Source of the DNA: Flavobacteriales bacterium
Lineage (GTDB): Bacteria; Bacteroidota; Bacteroidia; Flavobacteriales_E; Vicingaceae
Assembly (NCBI GenBank): GCA_905339165.1
Contig: CAJPFH010000064.1
Location: 1 to 64,000 of the forward strand
DNA length: 64,000 nt
Direction of reading: 5' to 3'
Part shown: piece after piece, positions 16,904 through 24,520 of the stretch
Numbering within the stretch: the stretch's first letter is position 1
Layout: the number at the start of each line of letters is the position of its first letter
Program-made: the position numbers and the translations under genes
The notes under the pieces: generated by a model
Told to the model about the DNA's origin: nothing
Database searches by the model: none
What the model saw: the letters and a program-made list of their open reading frames with translations, nothing else

Positions 16904-17041
16904 TTAAAGTTTCGTTAAAACTAAAACTACGCAAACAGCTGATATGATAACAACAGTACCAATCAGAAGTTTTTCGTACTTTCCAGTTGTTGATACACTC
17001 ACACAATGTTTCGTGGGAGTGCAATATGACAAATTAGTCAT
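16904..17041 (-). CDS. 45-aa single-span membrane peptide inside the IS
   Basis: From the ATG at 17041: MTNLSYCTPTKHCVSVSTTG, then KYEKLLIGTVVIISAVCVVLVLTKL. It has one strong hydrophobic span at the C-terminus and lies wholly between the transposase and the right inverted repeat, antisense to the element. IS1595-group elements are known to carry passenger genes, so it could be one; it may also be a chance frame. A longer version from 17158 would start outside the element and is unlikely. Confidence 0.35.
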   Translation of the reverse strand: MTNLSYCTPTKHCVSVSTTGKYEKLLIGTVVIISAVCVVLVLTKL

Positions 17042-17106
17042 AATACAAAGATATGAATAAAAACCATTTAGTAAATAAACAAAATTCCTTTGTAGGGATA
17101 GGTACG

Positions 17107-17325
17107 ATGAAAAAATTAGACCGTATTTACACCCTGATGGAGGAGGAAGACAGGGCAAAATTCAATCAAGTGATGGAGATACTAAGCAAGAAAGCGGAAG
17201 AGTACAAGCGTGTGCTTGCTGAGAAAAAGGCTCAGGAAAAGGAGCCGGACGAAGAATTGAAACAAACAAAAGAAGCCTCCCAAACTGATACCAAGCAGAG
17301 CGAAAATATGAGTGATGAAAAATAA
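17107..17325 (+). CDS. Small charged coiled-coil protein, promoter displaced by IS insertion
   Basis: 72 aa: MKKLDRIYTLMEEEDRAKFN, then a Lys/Glu-rich helix and a polar tail ending ENMSDEK. No family recognised. Its start codon lies within the 8-bp target duplication, so the element restored ATGAAAAA at both ends and left the coding region intact, but the original upstream sequence is now 1.3 kb away, beyond 15819. An upstream ATG at 17053 would begin inside the element and is rejected. Expression now depends on read-through or an element-borne promoter. Confidence 0.6.
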   Translation: MKKLDRIYTLMEEEDRAKFNQVMEILSKKAEEYKRVLAEKKAQEKEPDEELKQTKEASQTDTKQSENMSDEK

Positions 17326-17339
17326 AGCTGTTTTTGTTT

Positions 17340-18326
17340 TTAATTAGTTTCTAAAATTTGTAGTAACTCATCCAGTTTAGGCGTAAGTATTACATCGGTT
17401 CTTCTGTTTTTTTTACGAGCTTCCGGGGTGTTGGCAACTTCAATGGGCATAAATTCGCCTTTACCCGCAGCTTCTAAACGCTTAGGGTCAACCTTGCTGT
17501 TGCTGGTAATAATTTTAACCACCGAAGTGGCTCGCATTACACTTAAATCCCAATTATCTTTTATGGCTCCGCTGCCTTTGTAGGGTACATTATCGGTATG
17601 GCCTTCTACCAAAATATTTATATCGGTATTTTGTTCCAATACTTTTGCCAGTTTTTTAAGCACCTCTACTCCTTTTTGTTCTACCGTATAGCTGCCCGAT
17701 GAGAACAATAAACTTTCTTCGAGTGAAACATACACTTTGCCATTTTTTTGTTCTATGGTAAGCCCGCTGTTTTCAAAACCAAGCAGGGCATCCTGTACTT
17801 TTTGTTTTAGTGCCTTTACGGCTGAATCTTTTTTACTAATAATTGATTCTAATTCCTTTACCCTGGCTTCTCTTTTAGAAAGTTCGAATGTTTTTGTATT
17901 TAAATCTTTTTCTAAGGCCCGCAAAGCATCTTCTTTTCTCTGTAATTCTTCTTGTGTAACTTGTAATTGTTTCATCAATTTTTTAGTTTCTTCGGCATTA
18001 CCGGAAAGCAATTCTTTATTTTTATCTAACAGAAGTTGATAGGTTTTATTAATATTATTGTAGTTCTCTGTTAATTGCCTCAACGACATTCCCTGAATAA
18101 ATGTATCGTTTTGCAGTGCCGCAATACGTTTTTCCATATCGGCAAATTTTGCATTCAGCTCATTATTTTTATTTTCCAGCTCCATATTGGCTGTTTTATA
18201 AGCCTCTAATTCGGCTGCACATTTTTTTTGTCGGTTCTGAACTTCTTCAAATTTTCTGGCAGGCACACAGGCAAAAAGAATTAAACCAAAAACCGCAACA
18301 CATATATTTTGAACACGTATAAGCAT
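17340..18326 (-). CDS. OmpA-family lipoprotein with coiled coil
   Basis: 328 aa from the ATG at 18326 (MLIRVQNICVAVFGLILFAC lipoprotein signal; the 18368 ATG would hide it). A long coiled coil (residues ~30-190; AELEAYKTANMELENKNNEL and repeated KELESII-like heptads) leads to a C-terminal OmpA/MotB domain with VEGHTDNVPYKG, NWDLSVMRATSV and KNRRTDVIL, which bind peptidoglycan. So it links the outer membrane to the cell wall. Divergent from the gene at 18416, with 89 bp between them. Confidence 0.92.
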   Translation of the reverse strand: MLIRVQNICVAVFGLILFACVPARKFEEVQNRQKKCAAELEAYKTANMELENKNNELNAKFADMEKRIAALQNDTFIQGMSLRQLTENYNNINKTYQLLLDKNKELLSGNAEETKKLMKQLQVTQEELQRKEDALRALEKDLNTKTFELSKREARVKELESIISKKDSAVKALKQKVQDALLGFENSGLTIEQKNGKVYVSLEESLLFSSGSYTVEQKGVEVLKKLAKVLEQNTDINILVEGHTDNVPYKGSGAIKDNWDLSVMRATSVVKIITSNSKVDPKRLEAAGKGEFMPIEVANTPEARKKNRRTDVILTPKLDELLQILETN

Positions 18327-18415
18327 AACCTTTTTTATTACAAGAATACGATAATGTATATTAGGCATTTTTATTGCTTATACTAATTTATAAACACACA
18401 ACTATTAATAATACC

Positions 18416-19123
18416 ATGCTAAGTAGAAATTGGATAACCGAACATACCTTAGACTTTGAGTACAAGCAATACCAGTTTCTGAGTTATATAAATAAAGCGA
18501 AAAGCAATTTCCGAAACAAAAAGATACAACCTTTTTTGTCCGAAATAACAATGCATCTCGATGATTTAATGAAATTAAAAAACGAAAGACAAAGACTAAA
18601 AACAGAAGTAAATTTCTTTTTATCGGGTGTTGACCTTAAAGAAGCAAAACTGCATTATGCTGCAAATAAAGAAGAGGAGATGATACTCGAACCTATAGAT
18701 AAAATACTTGATTTTACTGAACCCATTTTAAAAAGCACTATAGAAATAGGTAAAGAAATAAAACAAAAGGCTGAACAAACAATACACGTTTACTCTCTTG
18801 GAATTGTTCCTCTTTACAAAGAGGAGGGCATAATTATTTTAGATTTACAAAGAAAAAATAAAGTCTTTATTTTTGAGTACGCAATAGATAACATAAGCTC
18901 TTTTGCCTCTCATATTACTGTTAAAACAACTTTTATTCAGTCGTATATTTTAAGCGTTTCAAATACCATCTACTCAGTAAAACTAGATTTCTTGAGAAAT
19001 TACCGAAAAATTCCGGTACCTGCAACATTTGTGGTAGAATCTGACGGAGCTTATCCAATAAAAGAAACACTATTGCCTATTGCTACTCAAAAATTGATTA
19101 CCGAACTTTCAAAACCTAATTAA
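18416..19123 (+). CDS. Conserved-looking hypothetical protein
   Basis: 235 aa from the ATG at 18416 (the ATG at 18374 would add 14 residues reaching into the divergent gene's leader). No signal peptide or membrane span. The first half is Lys/Glu-rich and helical (DDLMKLKNERQRLKTEV); the second half alternates beta strands (IIILDLQRKNKVFIFEYAI). No family recognised. It stands alone between the OmpA and M43 genes. Confidence 0.7.
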   Translation: MLSRNWITEHTLDFEYKQYQFLSYINKAKSNFRNKKIQPFLSEITMHLDDLMKLKNERQRLKTEVNFFLSGVDLKEAKLHYAANKEEEMILEPIDKILDFTEPILKSTIEIGKEIKQKAEQTIHVYSLGIVPLYKEEGIIILDLQRKNKVFIFEYAIDNISSFASHITVKTTFIQSYILSVSNTIYSVKLDFLRNYRKIPVPATFVVESDGAYPIKETLLPIATQKLITELSKPN

Positions 19124-19185
19124 GAATCCAAGATAAAAAAATTTCATATTTAATTCTTAAAAGTAATATCAGTAAAATTGTAACT

Positions 19186-21276
19186 ATGAAAAAAGTTACA
19201 GTATACCTTTTGTTTACCTTGTTTTTATCTAATAGGGCTAGCCTTGTTTCTGCTCAGGAACTTCCATGCGGAGCCACCGAAATGATTGAAAAATCTATAC
19301 AGAGCAACCCCTCTCTGCGTTTGCTGATGGAAGAAGAAAACGAAAAAGCACTTCAGTATTCATACAAAAACAACGGAACAGAAGGAACCAATAAAGTGAT
19401 TCCGGTAGTGGTACATATTATTCATACCTACGGAAGTGAGAACATTTCCAAAGCTCAGGTAGAAGATGAACTGAAAATATTGAATGAAGACTTCCAAAAA
19501 TTAAACTCCGATACAAATCAAATTGTTCCCGCTTTTAAAGGCATTGCAGCCAATAGTGAAATTGAATTTCGATTAGCAAGAATGGACCCCTACGGGAACT
19601 GCACCGAAGGTATAACTCGCACATATTCTTCGCTCACGCACAACGCCAACGATAACGTAAAAGATTTAATCAGTTGGCCTACGAACAAATACTTAAATAT
19701 GTGGATTGTAGAAAAAATTTCTTTCGGAGCAGGCGGATATGCCTATTACCCGGGCACTGCACCTCAAGCTAAATACGAAGGAGTAGTAATGCTAAATAAA
19801 CAATTTGGTGGCATCGGCACCTCGTACGGAAGCAATTTTGCTAAACGTACCACCACCCACGAAGTGGGGCATTACCTCAATTTACCACATACATGGGGAA
19901 GTAGCAACAGTTGTGGCGATTTAGGAAATTGTTCTACCGATGATGGTGTTTTTGATACGCCCAATACAATTGGTAATTGCCAGTCGTGCGATTTAGCTGC
20001 AGTGAATTGCAACTCCTTAGATAATGTGCAAAACTACATGGATTATGCAGTATGCACCAAAATGTTTACCGAAGGTCAAAAAGACCGTATGCACGCTGCG
20101 TTAGCCTCAGGAGCCGGAGGGCGTAATAATTTATGGACCAATGCAAACCTTATTGCTACCGGCACAAATGACGGGTATGTGCCCGTAGATTGTACTCCCA
20201 TTGCCGATTTTAAAAGCAATAAAAATAACATATGTGCTAGCGATAGTATTAAATACACCGATCTTTCGTATAACGCCCCGATTGACGGAAACTGGCAGTG
20301 GAACTGGGTATTTCAGGGAGGAACACCCGCTACTTCCAATTTGCAACATCCTGTTGTGTATTATAATTCGCCCGGAGTGTACAACACAACACTAACCGTA
20401 TCTAACCTTTCCGGTAGCGATGCAATAACCAAAAGTCAATATATTACTGTAGGAAACATCAACGGAGGAGAAGTAGCTCCCTTTTTAGAAGGCATTGAAT
20501 ACCCTAATTTTCCTTTGCATATAAACAACCCTATTAAAAATTGGCAATACGAAAGCGAATCGGGATTTTTTTGGAGCAGAACTACAAATGCAGCAGCTAC
20601 AGGCTCTGCTTCCATTCACTTAAAATGTTCCGATGTGCCCGATGATGAAAAATCTTCTTTTATTTCTCCTCCCATTGATTTATCTGGCTTAACAGGAATT
20701 CCCGGAGTTAAGTTTAAAGTTGCTTATGCCAAGCATTTCGAAGAAGATGATGACATGTTAAGAGTGTATGCCTCAAAAGATTGTGGTAATACATGGACCA
20801 TCCGCTATGCCAAAAAAGGAAATAACTTGGTAACCAATGGCGGAAGTTTAGTATCAGGAAATTTTGTGCCCTCGGTTTCATGGCATTGGAGAGATGATGT
20901 GGCCAATTTGAGCACCACTTTTCAGGGTTTATCAAACGTGCTCTTAAAATTTGAACTAACGGCCAAAGGTAGCGGAAATTATATCTACATTGATGATATT
21001 AATATTACCGTTAATGTGGGAATGGAAGAAAATGAAAATATGACTCCGTTCTCGGTATTTCCCAATCCTGCCAACAAAGAGTTAACCATTGCATTTAACG
21101 AAACACTCAACGGAAAAATAAAAGTGTTTAATTCTTTAGGGCAAGTTATTATTGAAACCGATTTTTTGTCGTCTGATAATTACGTAATGAATATCGAAGA
21201 TTTACCAAAAGGGGTTTACTTGTTACAGCTGAATATTGCTAACGGAACCAGAATACACCGGTTTATAAAGGAATAG
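19186..21276 (+). CDS. Secreted M43 (pappalysin-type) metalloprotease with PKD and T9SS domains
   Basis: 696-aa exported zinc protease. Signal peptide ending SLVSAQ; a catalytic domain of the cytophagalysin/pappalysin family with His225-Glu226-x2-His229-x5-His235 (HEVGHYLNLPH) and a Met-turn in QNYMDYAVC; a PKD domain at ~345-425 (DFKSNKNNICASDSIKYTDL); a jelly-roll-like domain rich in Asp; and a T9SS type A sorting domain (FPNPANKELTIAF to RIHRFIKE). It should be released on or from the surface to degrade proteins. Single gene, terminated before the convergent lipoprotein at 21296. Confidence 0.95.
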   Translation: MKKVTVYLLFTLFLSNRASLVSAQELPCGATEMIEKSIQSNPSLRLLMEEENEKALQYSYKNNGTEGTNKVIPVVVHIIHTYGSENISKAQVEDELKILNEDFQKLNSDTNQIVPAFKGIAANSEIEFRLARMDPYGNCTEGITRTYSSLTHNANDNVKDLISWPTNKYLNMWIVEKISFGAGGYAYYPGTAPQAKYEGVVMLNKQFGGIGTSYGSNFAKRTTTHEVGHYLNLPHTWGSSNSCGDLGNCSTDDGVFDTPNTIGNCQSCDLAAVNCNSLDNVQNYMDYAVCTKMFTEGQKDRMHAALASGAGGRNNLWTNANLIATGTNDGYVPVDCTPIADFKSNKNNICASDSIKYTDLSYNAPIDGNWQWNWVFQGGTPATSNLQHPVVYYNSPGVYNTTLTVSNLSGSDAITKSQYITVGNINGGEVAPFLEGIEYPNFPLHINNPIKNWQYESESGFFWSRTTNAAATGSASIHLKCSDVPDDEKSSFISPPIDLSGLTGIPGVKFKVAYAKHFEEDDDMLRVYASKDCGNTWTIRYAKKGNNLVTNGGSLVSGNFVPSVSWHWRDDVANLSTTFQGLSNVLLKFELTAKGSGNYIYIDDINITVNVGMEENENMTPFSVFPNPANKELTIAFNETLNGKIKVFNSLGQVIIETDFLSSDNYVMNIEDLPKGVYLLQLNIANGTRIHRFIKE

Positions 21277-21295
21277 AAAACGTAAAAAAGAATGC

Positions 21296-21721
21296 TTAAT
21301 TAGTGGGGATATTCTTTTTGAATTTAACCAATGATGCTTTTACAACAATATCTTTTTTAATTTTTGTTTTACTTTTTCCTCCTTCTCCTTTTGTTCTTCC
21401 ATCTTCCGATTCGCGAGAAATATTGCCTCCGGTGGTAACAAAACCTCCGGCCTGCATATCGAAATTGTCTATAATAATAGCATCAGCCCCTTTTTTTGCA
21501 GCCGTGGACTGCACTTTTCGTTGAATTTTTTCTGTTTTCATTTTTTCCGGAACCGTAACATCCATCTTGCCCATTACTTCGAATGGCTCTGATATATCTG
21601 TTTCTCTGAAATAAAGCTGTGCATCAGAGGTAGGTGCGTATGTTCTGCCAAAATACTTGTAATGGTTAGCACAGGCCGAGAAAAGAATTACCGAAACCAC
21701 AGCAAACAAAAACTTCTTCAT
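21296..21721 (-). CDS. Lipoprotein of unknown function
   Basis: 141 aa from the ATG at 21721 (MKKFLFAVVSVILFSAC lipoprotein signal, Cys17). The middle (AAKKGADAIIIDNFDM) resembles segments of small alpha/beta periplasmic proteins that track redundant metal-binding folds, but this is only a resemblance. A Gly/Lys-rich linker follows (EDGRTKGEGGKSKTKIK). It follows the peptide-binding protein gene by about 30 nt in the same direction. Confidence 0.65.
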   Translation of the reverse strand: MKKFLFAVVSVILFSACANHYKYFGRTYAPTSDAQLYFRETDISEPFEVMGKMDVTVPEKMKTEKIQRKVQSTAAKKGADAIIIDNFDMQAGGFVTTGGNISRESEDGRTKGEGGKSKTKIKKDIVVKASLVKFKKNIPTN

Positions 21722-21753
21722 AGCTAAAAATTTCAATGATTTATGAAATAAAA

Positions 21754-23505
21754 TTATTTCTTAGCATTCATTTCTTTTTGGTCAAGATACACCTCCGACA
21801 AATCTCGGTATTCCATAGCATTTGCCGGAAAGTTTTTAACATAGGTTTGCAGCAATCGAGTATTTTCATCGTAGAAAATAGGCATAATGGCAGCATCGTT
21901 AATTGCTTCTTGGTCGGCCAAACGGAAAAGTTCAAAACGTTTTTTAGCATCCACTTCTCTAAGTGCAAGTTCAAAAATAGAATCGAATCGGGTGCTTTGA
22001 TAACGAACCGAGTTAATATATGATTTATCGGCTAAGTTTTCAGGAACATGTTTGCTGTAAAGCAAGTTTAAAAAGTTTTCAGGGTCCGGATAATCGGCTG
22101 TCCAACCTGTTCTCCAAAAAAGAGCCTTTCCCGTTTCCAAATTTTCTAAGTGCTGAGCAAACTGCATAATCTCTATCTGAACTTCAATATTCAAATTCTC
22201 CTTCAACATTTTCTGAATTACTTCGGCAGTTTGCACATTTCGGTCTCCTCCTCCGCTGTTTATTTGTAAAATCATTTTCGGAAATCCTTTTCCATTGGGG
22301 TAACCTGCCTCTTTTAAGAGTTGGCGAGCTTTTTCAGGATCGTATTTAAATCCTTCAATTTTTTCGTACTCGTACCCTTTAAAAGGAGGCACAATGCCAT
22401 AAATTCCGGCACGTCCATCACCTTGCAAGGTGTAATTTACTATAGATTCTCTGTCTATTGCGAAATTGAATGCCTGACGAACCAATTTGTTATCAAAAGG
22501 CGGTAATTTGTGCTGAAAACCGTAATAAAAAACGCTCATAGCGGGCACTACCTGCATTTCGAACGAAATATTTCCACCGTTTTTAGCTTCTTCGAATTCG
22601 GTTACTACTTCTTTAACCATTTCCAAAGGCAAGCGGAAAACCATTTCCTGATTTCCTTTGCGAAATTCCATTAACTCTGCTTTTTTTTCTTTAATGAAAG
22701 TGTATTTAACGGCATCTAAGTACGGAAGTTGGTTGCCAAATTGATCTATCCCCCAATAATCCGGATTTCTGTCTAAGATAACGGCTTCTCCTTCTTTGAT
22801 ATTTTTAATCCGGAAAGCTCCTGTTCCTACGCAATTGGTACGCATATCCACACCATATTTATCGTACGCTTCTTTAGGATATACCCAACAGGCAGAATGG
22901 CTTAGAATGTTTAAAAATCCGGCAAAAGAATAGCTAAGGTCTATTTGCAGGGTATAGTCGTCAATAACCTTTATTCCGGAAACCCCACCCTGAAGCGGAG
23001 CTTTTTTAACTGTAGATTCGTTGTATTCATTGGCTCCCATCACACGGTCTTTAAAAAGCCAAAACATTTGATTTTGAGGATTTGATTCGCACACTTTATC
23101 TAAGCAATATTTAAAATCCTGAGCCTTTACTTCTCTGCCTTTTCCTTCGGGGAAGCATTCGTTATCATGAAATTTAACTCCTTTACGCAGGTAAAAAACA
23201 AACGAGGTGGCATCTTCGTTTACATCCCATTTTTCGGCTATACAAGGCTTTACCGATAAATCTTCTTGGTTTAGTTTTACCAAACCCTCGTAAACCTGGT
23301 TTGCTATACGGTGAGATACTACCTCGGTAACATCTAGGGGGTAAAGACTTCTAAAGTCTTCTGTTTCGTTCACTCTGAATACCCCTCCGTAATACACTCC
23401 GCCTTTTGCAATTTTACCTTCTTTGTCGTTTTTGTTATTTCCGCCTCCGCATGAGTAAAGTAAAACCGAAGTTGCCGCAAATACTGCCAATGCTATTTTT
23501 TTCAT
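21754..23505 (-). CDS. Oligopeptide-type ABC transporter substrate-binding lipoprotein (SBP family 5)
   Basis: 583 aa from the ATG at 23505 (MKKIALAVFAATSVLLYSC, lipid Cys19; the 23535 start would add ten residues). Family 5 signatures: FRSLYPLDVTEVVSHRIANQ, VYEGLVKLN, TSFVFYLRKGVKFHDNECFP, FGNQLPYLDAVKY and RQAFNFAIDRESIV. It should bind peptides or related ligands in the periplasm for an OppBCDF-like permease, but no permease or ATPase gene is nearby, so it must work with components encoded elsewhere. Upstream palindrome at 23559-23572 overlaps the -33 region. Confidence 0.93.
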   Translation of the reverse strand: MKKIALAVFAATSVLLYSCGGGNNKNDKEGKIAKGGVYYGGVFRVNETEDFRSLYPLDVTEVVSHRIANQVYEGLVKLNQEDLSVKPCIAEKWDVNEDATSFVFYLRKGVKFHDNECFPEGKGREVKAQDFKYCLDKVCESNPQNQMFWLFKDRVMGANEYNESTVKKAPLQGGVSGIKVIDDYTLQIDLSYSFAGFLNILSHSACWVYPKEAYDKYGVDMRTNCVGTGAFRIKNIKEGEAVILDRNPDYWGIDQFGNQLPYLDAVKYTFIKEKKAELMEFRKGNQEMVFRLPLEMVKEVVTEFEEAKNGGNISFEMQVVPAMSVFYYGFQHKLPPFDNKLVRQAFNFAIDRESIVNYTLQGDGRAGIYGIVPPFKGYEYEKIEGFKYDPEKARQLLKEAGYPNGKGFPKMILQINSGGGDRNVQTAEVIQKMLKENLNIEVQIEIMQFAQHLENLETGKALFWRTGWTADYPDPENFLNLLYSKHVPENLADKSYINSVRYQSTRFDSIFELALREVDAKKRFELFRLADQEAINDAAIMPIFYDENTRLLQTYVKNFPANAMEYRDLSEVYLDQKEMNAKK

Positions 23506-23541
23506 AATCAATGTAGCTTTTCTTTTTAAATTCACAAGTTA

Positions 23542-23572
23542 CAAATATATAATTTACCTTAGAATATTCTAA
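23542..23572 (-). promoter_or_regulatory. Promoter with overlapping palindromic operator for the peptide-binding protein
   Basis: On the minus strand TATATTTG (23542-23549) matches the Bacteroidota -7 box. The perfect 14-bp palindrome TTAGAATATTCTAA at 23559-23572 covers the place of the -33 element, and a further half-site (TTATTCTAA) lies near 23600. A repressor bound there would block the promoter; the regulator is unknown. Confidence 0.45.
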
Positions 23573-23615
23573 ATTTTATTGTATTATTCCTAAAAAATTA
23601 TTCTAAGATAGGTGA

Positions 23616-24380
23616 TTAGTCGTTTAATTCCAACAAAACGGGGCAATGGTCGGAATGTTTGGCCTCCGGAAGTATATGGCTTGATTTCAGTTGTTCCCGT
23701 AGCACTTCGCTGGTCATGTGGTAATCTATTCTCCACCCTAAATTTTTTACCCGGGCATTGGCTCTAAAACTCCACCATGTGTACTGGTGAGGCTGGTGGT
23801 TAAACGCCCTGAATGTGTCTATAAATCCATCGGAAAGAAATAAATCGACCCAAGCTCTTTCTTCGGGCAAAAAACCTGAGGAGTTTTTGTTGGAGATAGG
23901 ATTATGTATATCTATGGGTTTATGACAAATATTAAAATCGCCCGAAATCACTAAACAAGGGTGCGTTTTCCGAAGCTCGGAAAGGTATTTTCTAAAATCA
24001 TCGAGCCATTGCATTTTAAAGGCCTGGCGCTCGTCTCCGGTAGTACCCGATGGCATATACACGCTCATTACTGAAGCAAAGTCAAAGTCGGCACGTATTA
24101 CCCGGCCTTCCACATCATACTTCTCTATTCCGCAACCGTAGACTACTTGTCGGGGTTCTATTTTTGAAAGTATTGCCACTCCGCTATATCCTTTTTTTTG
24201 TGCCGGATACCAATAGTGGTAATATCCCTGCTCTTCAAATATTTCTACCGGTATTTGTTCTGCATTTGCTTTAATTTCCTGAAGACATAAAATATCGGGA
24301 TTTGCCGCTTTTAACCATTCTGCAAAACCTTTACCAATAGCCGACCGTATGCCGTTTACATTGTAAGTTACTATTTTCAT
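23616..24380 (-). CDS. xth: Exodeoxyribonuclease III / AP endonuclease
   Basis: Base-excision repair nuclease that cuts at abasic sites and trims 3' ends. 254 aa from the ATG at 24380 (the 24428 start would add 16 residues not seen in the family). Motifs of the exonuclease III family are intact: MKIVTYNVNGIRSA, LQEIKAN with metal ligand Glu35, SGDFNICH, and the C-terminal KHSDHCPV. Precedes the peptide-binding protein gene in the same direction, with its own promoter between. Confidence 0.95.
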   Translation of the reverse strand: MKIVTYNVNGIRSAIGKGFAEWLKAANPDILCLQEIKANAEQIPVEIFEEQGYYHYWYPAQKKGYSGVAILSKIEPRQVVYGCGIEKYDVEGRVIRADFDFASVMSVYMPSGTTGDERQAFKMQWLDDFRKYLSELRKTHPCLVISGDFNICHKPIDIHNPISNKNSSGFLPEERAWVDLFLSDGFIDTFRAFNHQPHQYTWWSFRANARVKNLGWRIDYHMTSEVLREQLKSSHILPEAKHSDHCPVLLELND

Positions 24381-24520
24381 TTGGGTTAATTTATACTTTC
24401 CTGTTTTTGGGAGGAAGTAAACGTACATAATTTTTAAATAAATTACAGACTGTTGCGTTATAAAAACACGAATAAAAAAACGGTTGTACTTTTATGCTTT
24501 CTAAACTCTCCCCAAATTAG

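Larger units (their letters stand above)
15820..17106 (+). mobile_element. Complete IS1595-family insertion sequence (1287 bp)
   Basis: The ends are perfect 25-bp inverted repeats: the left one at 15820-15844 starts CGTACCTATCCCTACAAAGG, and the right one at 17082-17106 is its exact complement. ATGAAAAA is duplicated on both sides. Inside are the transposase (15883-16836), a hairpin at 16852-16882 and a small minus-strand frame (16904-17041). The intact ends, duplication and transposase indicate recent, probably still competent, transposition. It separates the small gene at 17107 from its original upstream region. Confidence 0.97.

Noticed and set aside
17053-17106. Upstream ATG at 17053 as the start of the 72-aa protein.
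   Set aside because: It lies inside the insertion sequence; removing the element shows the original gene began at ATGAAAAA, now at 17107.
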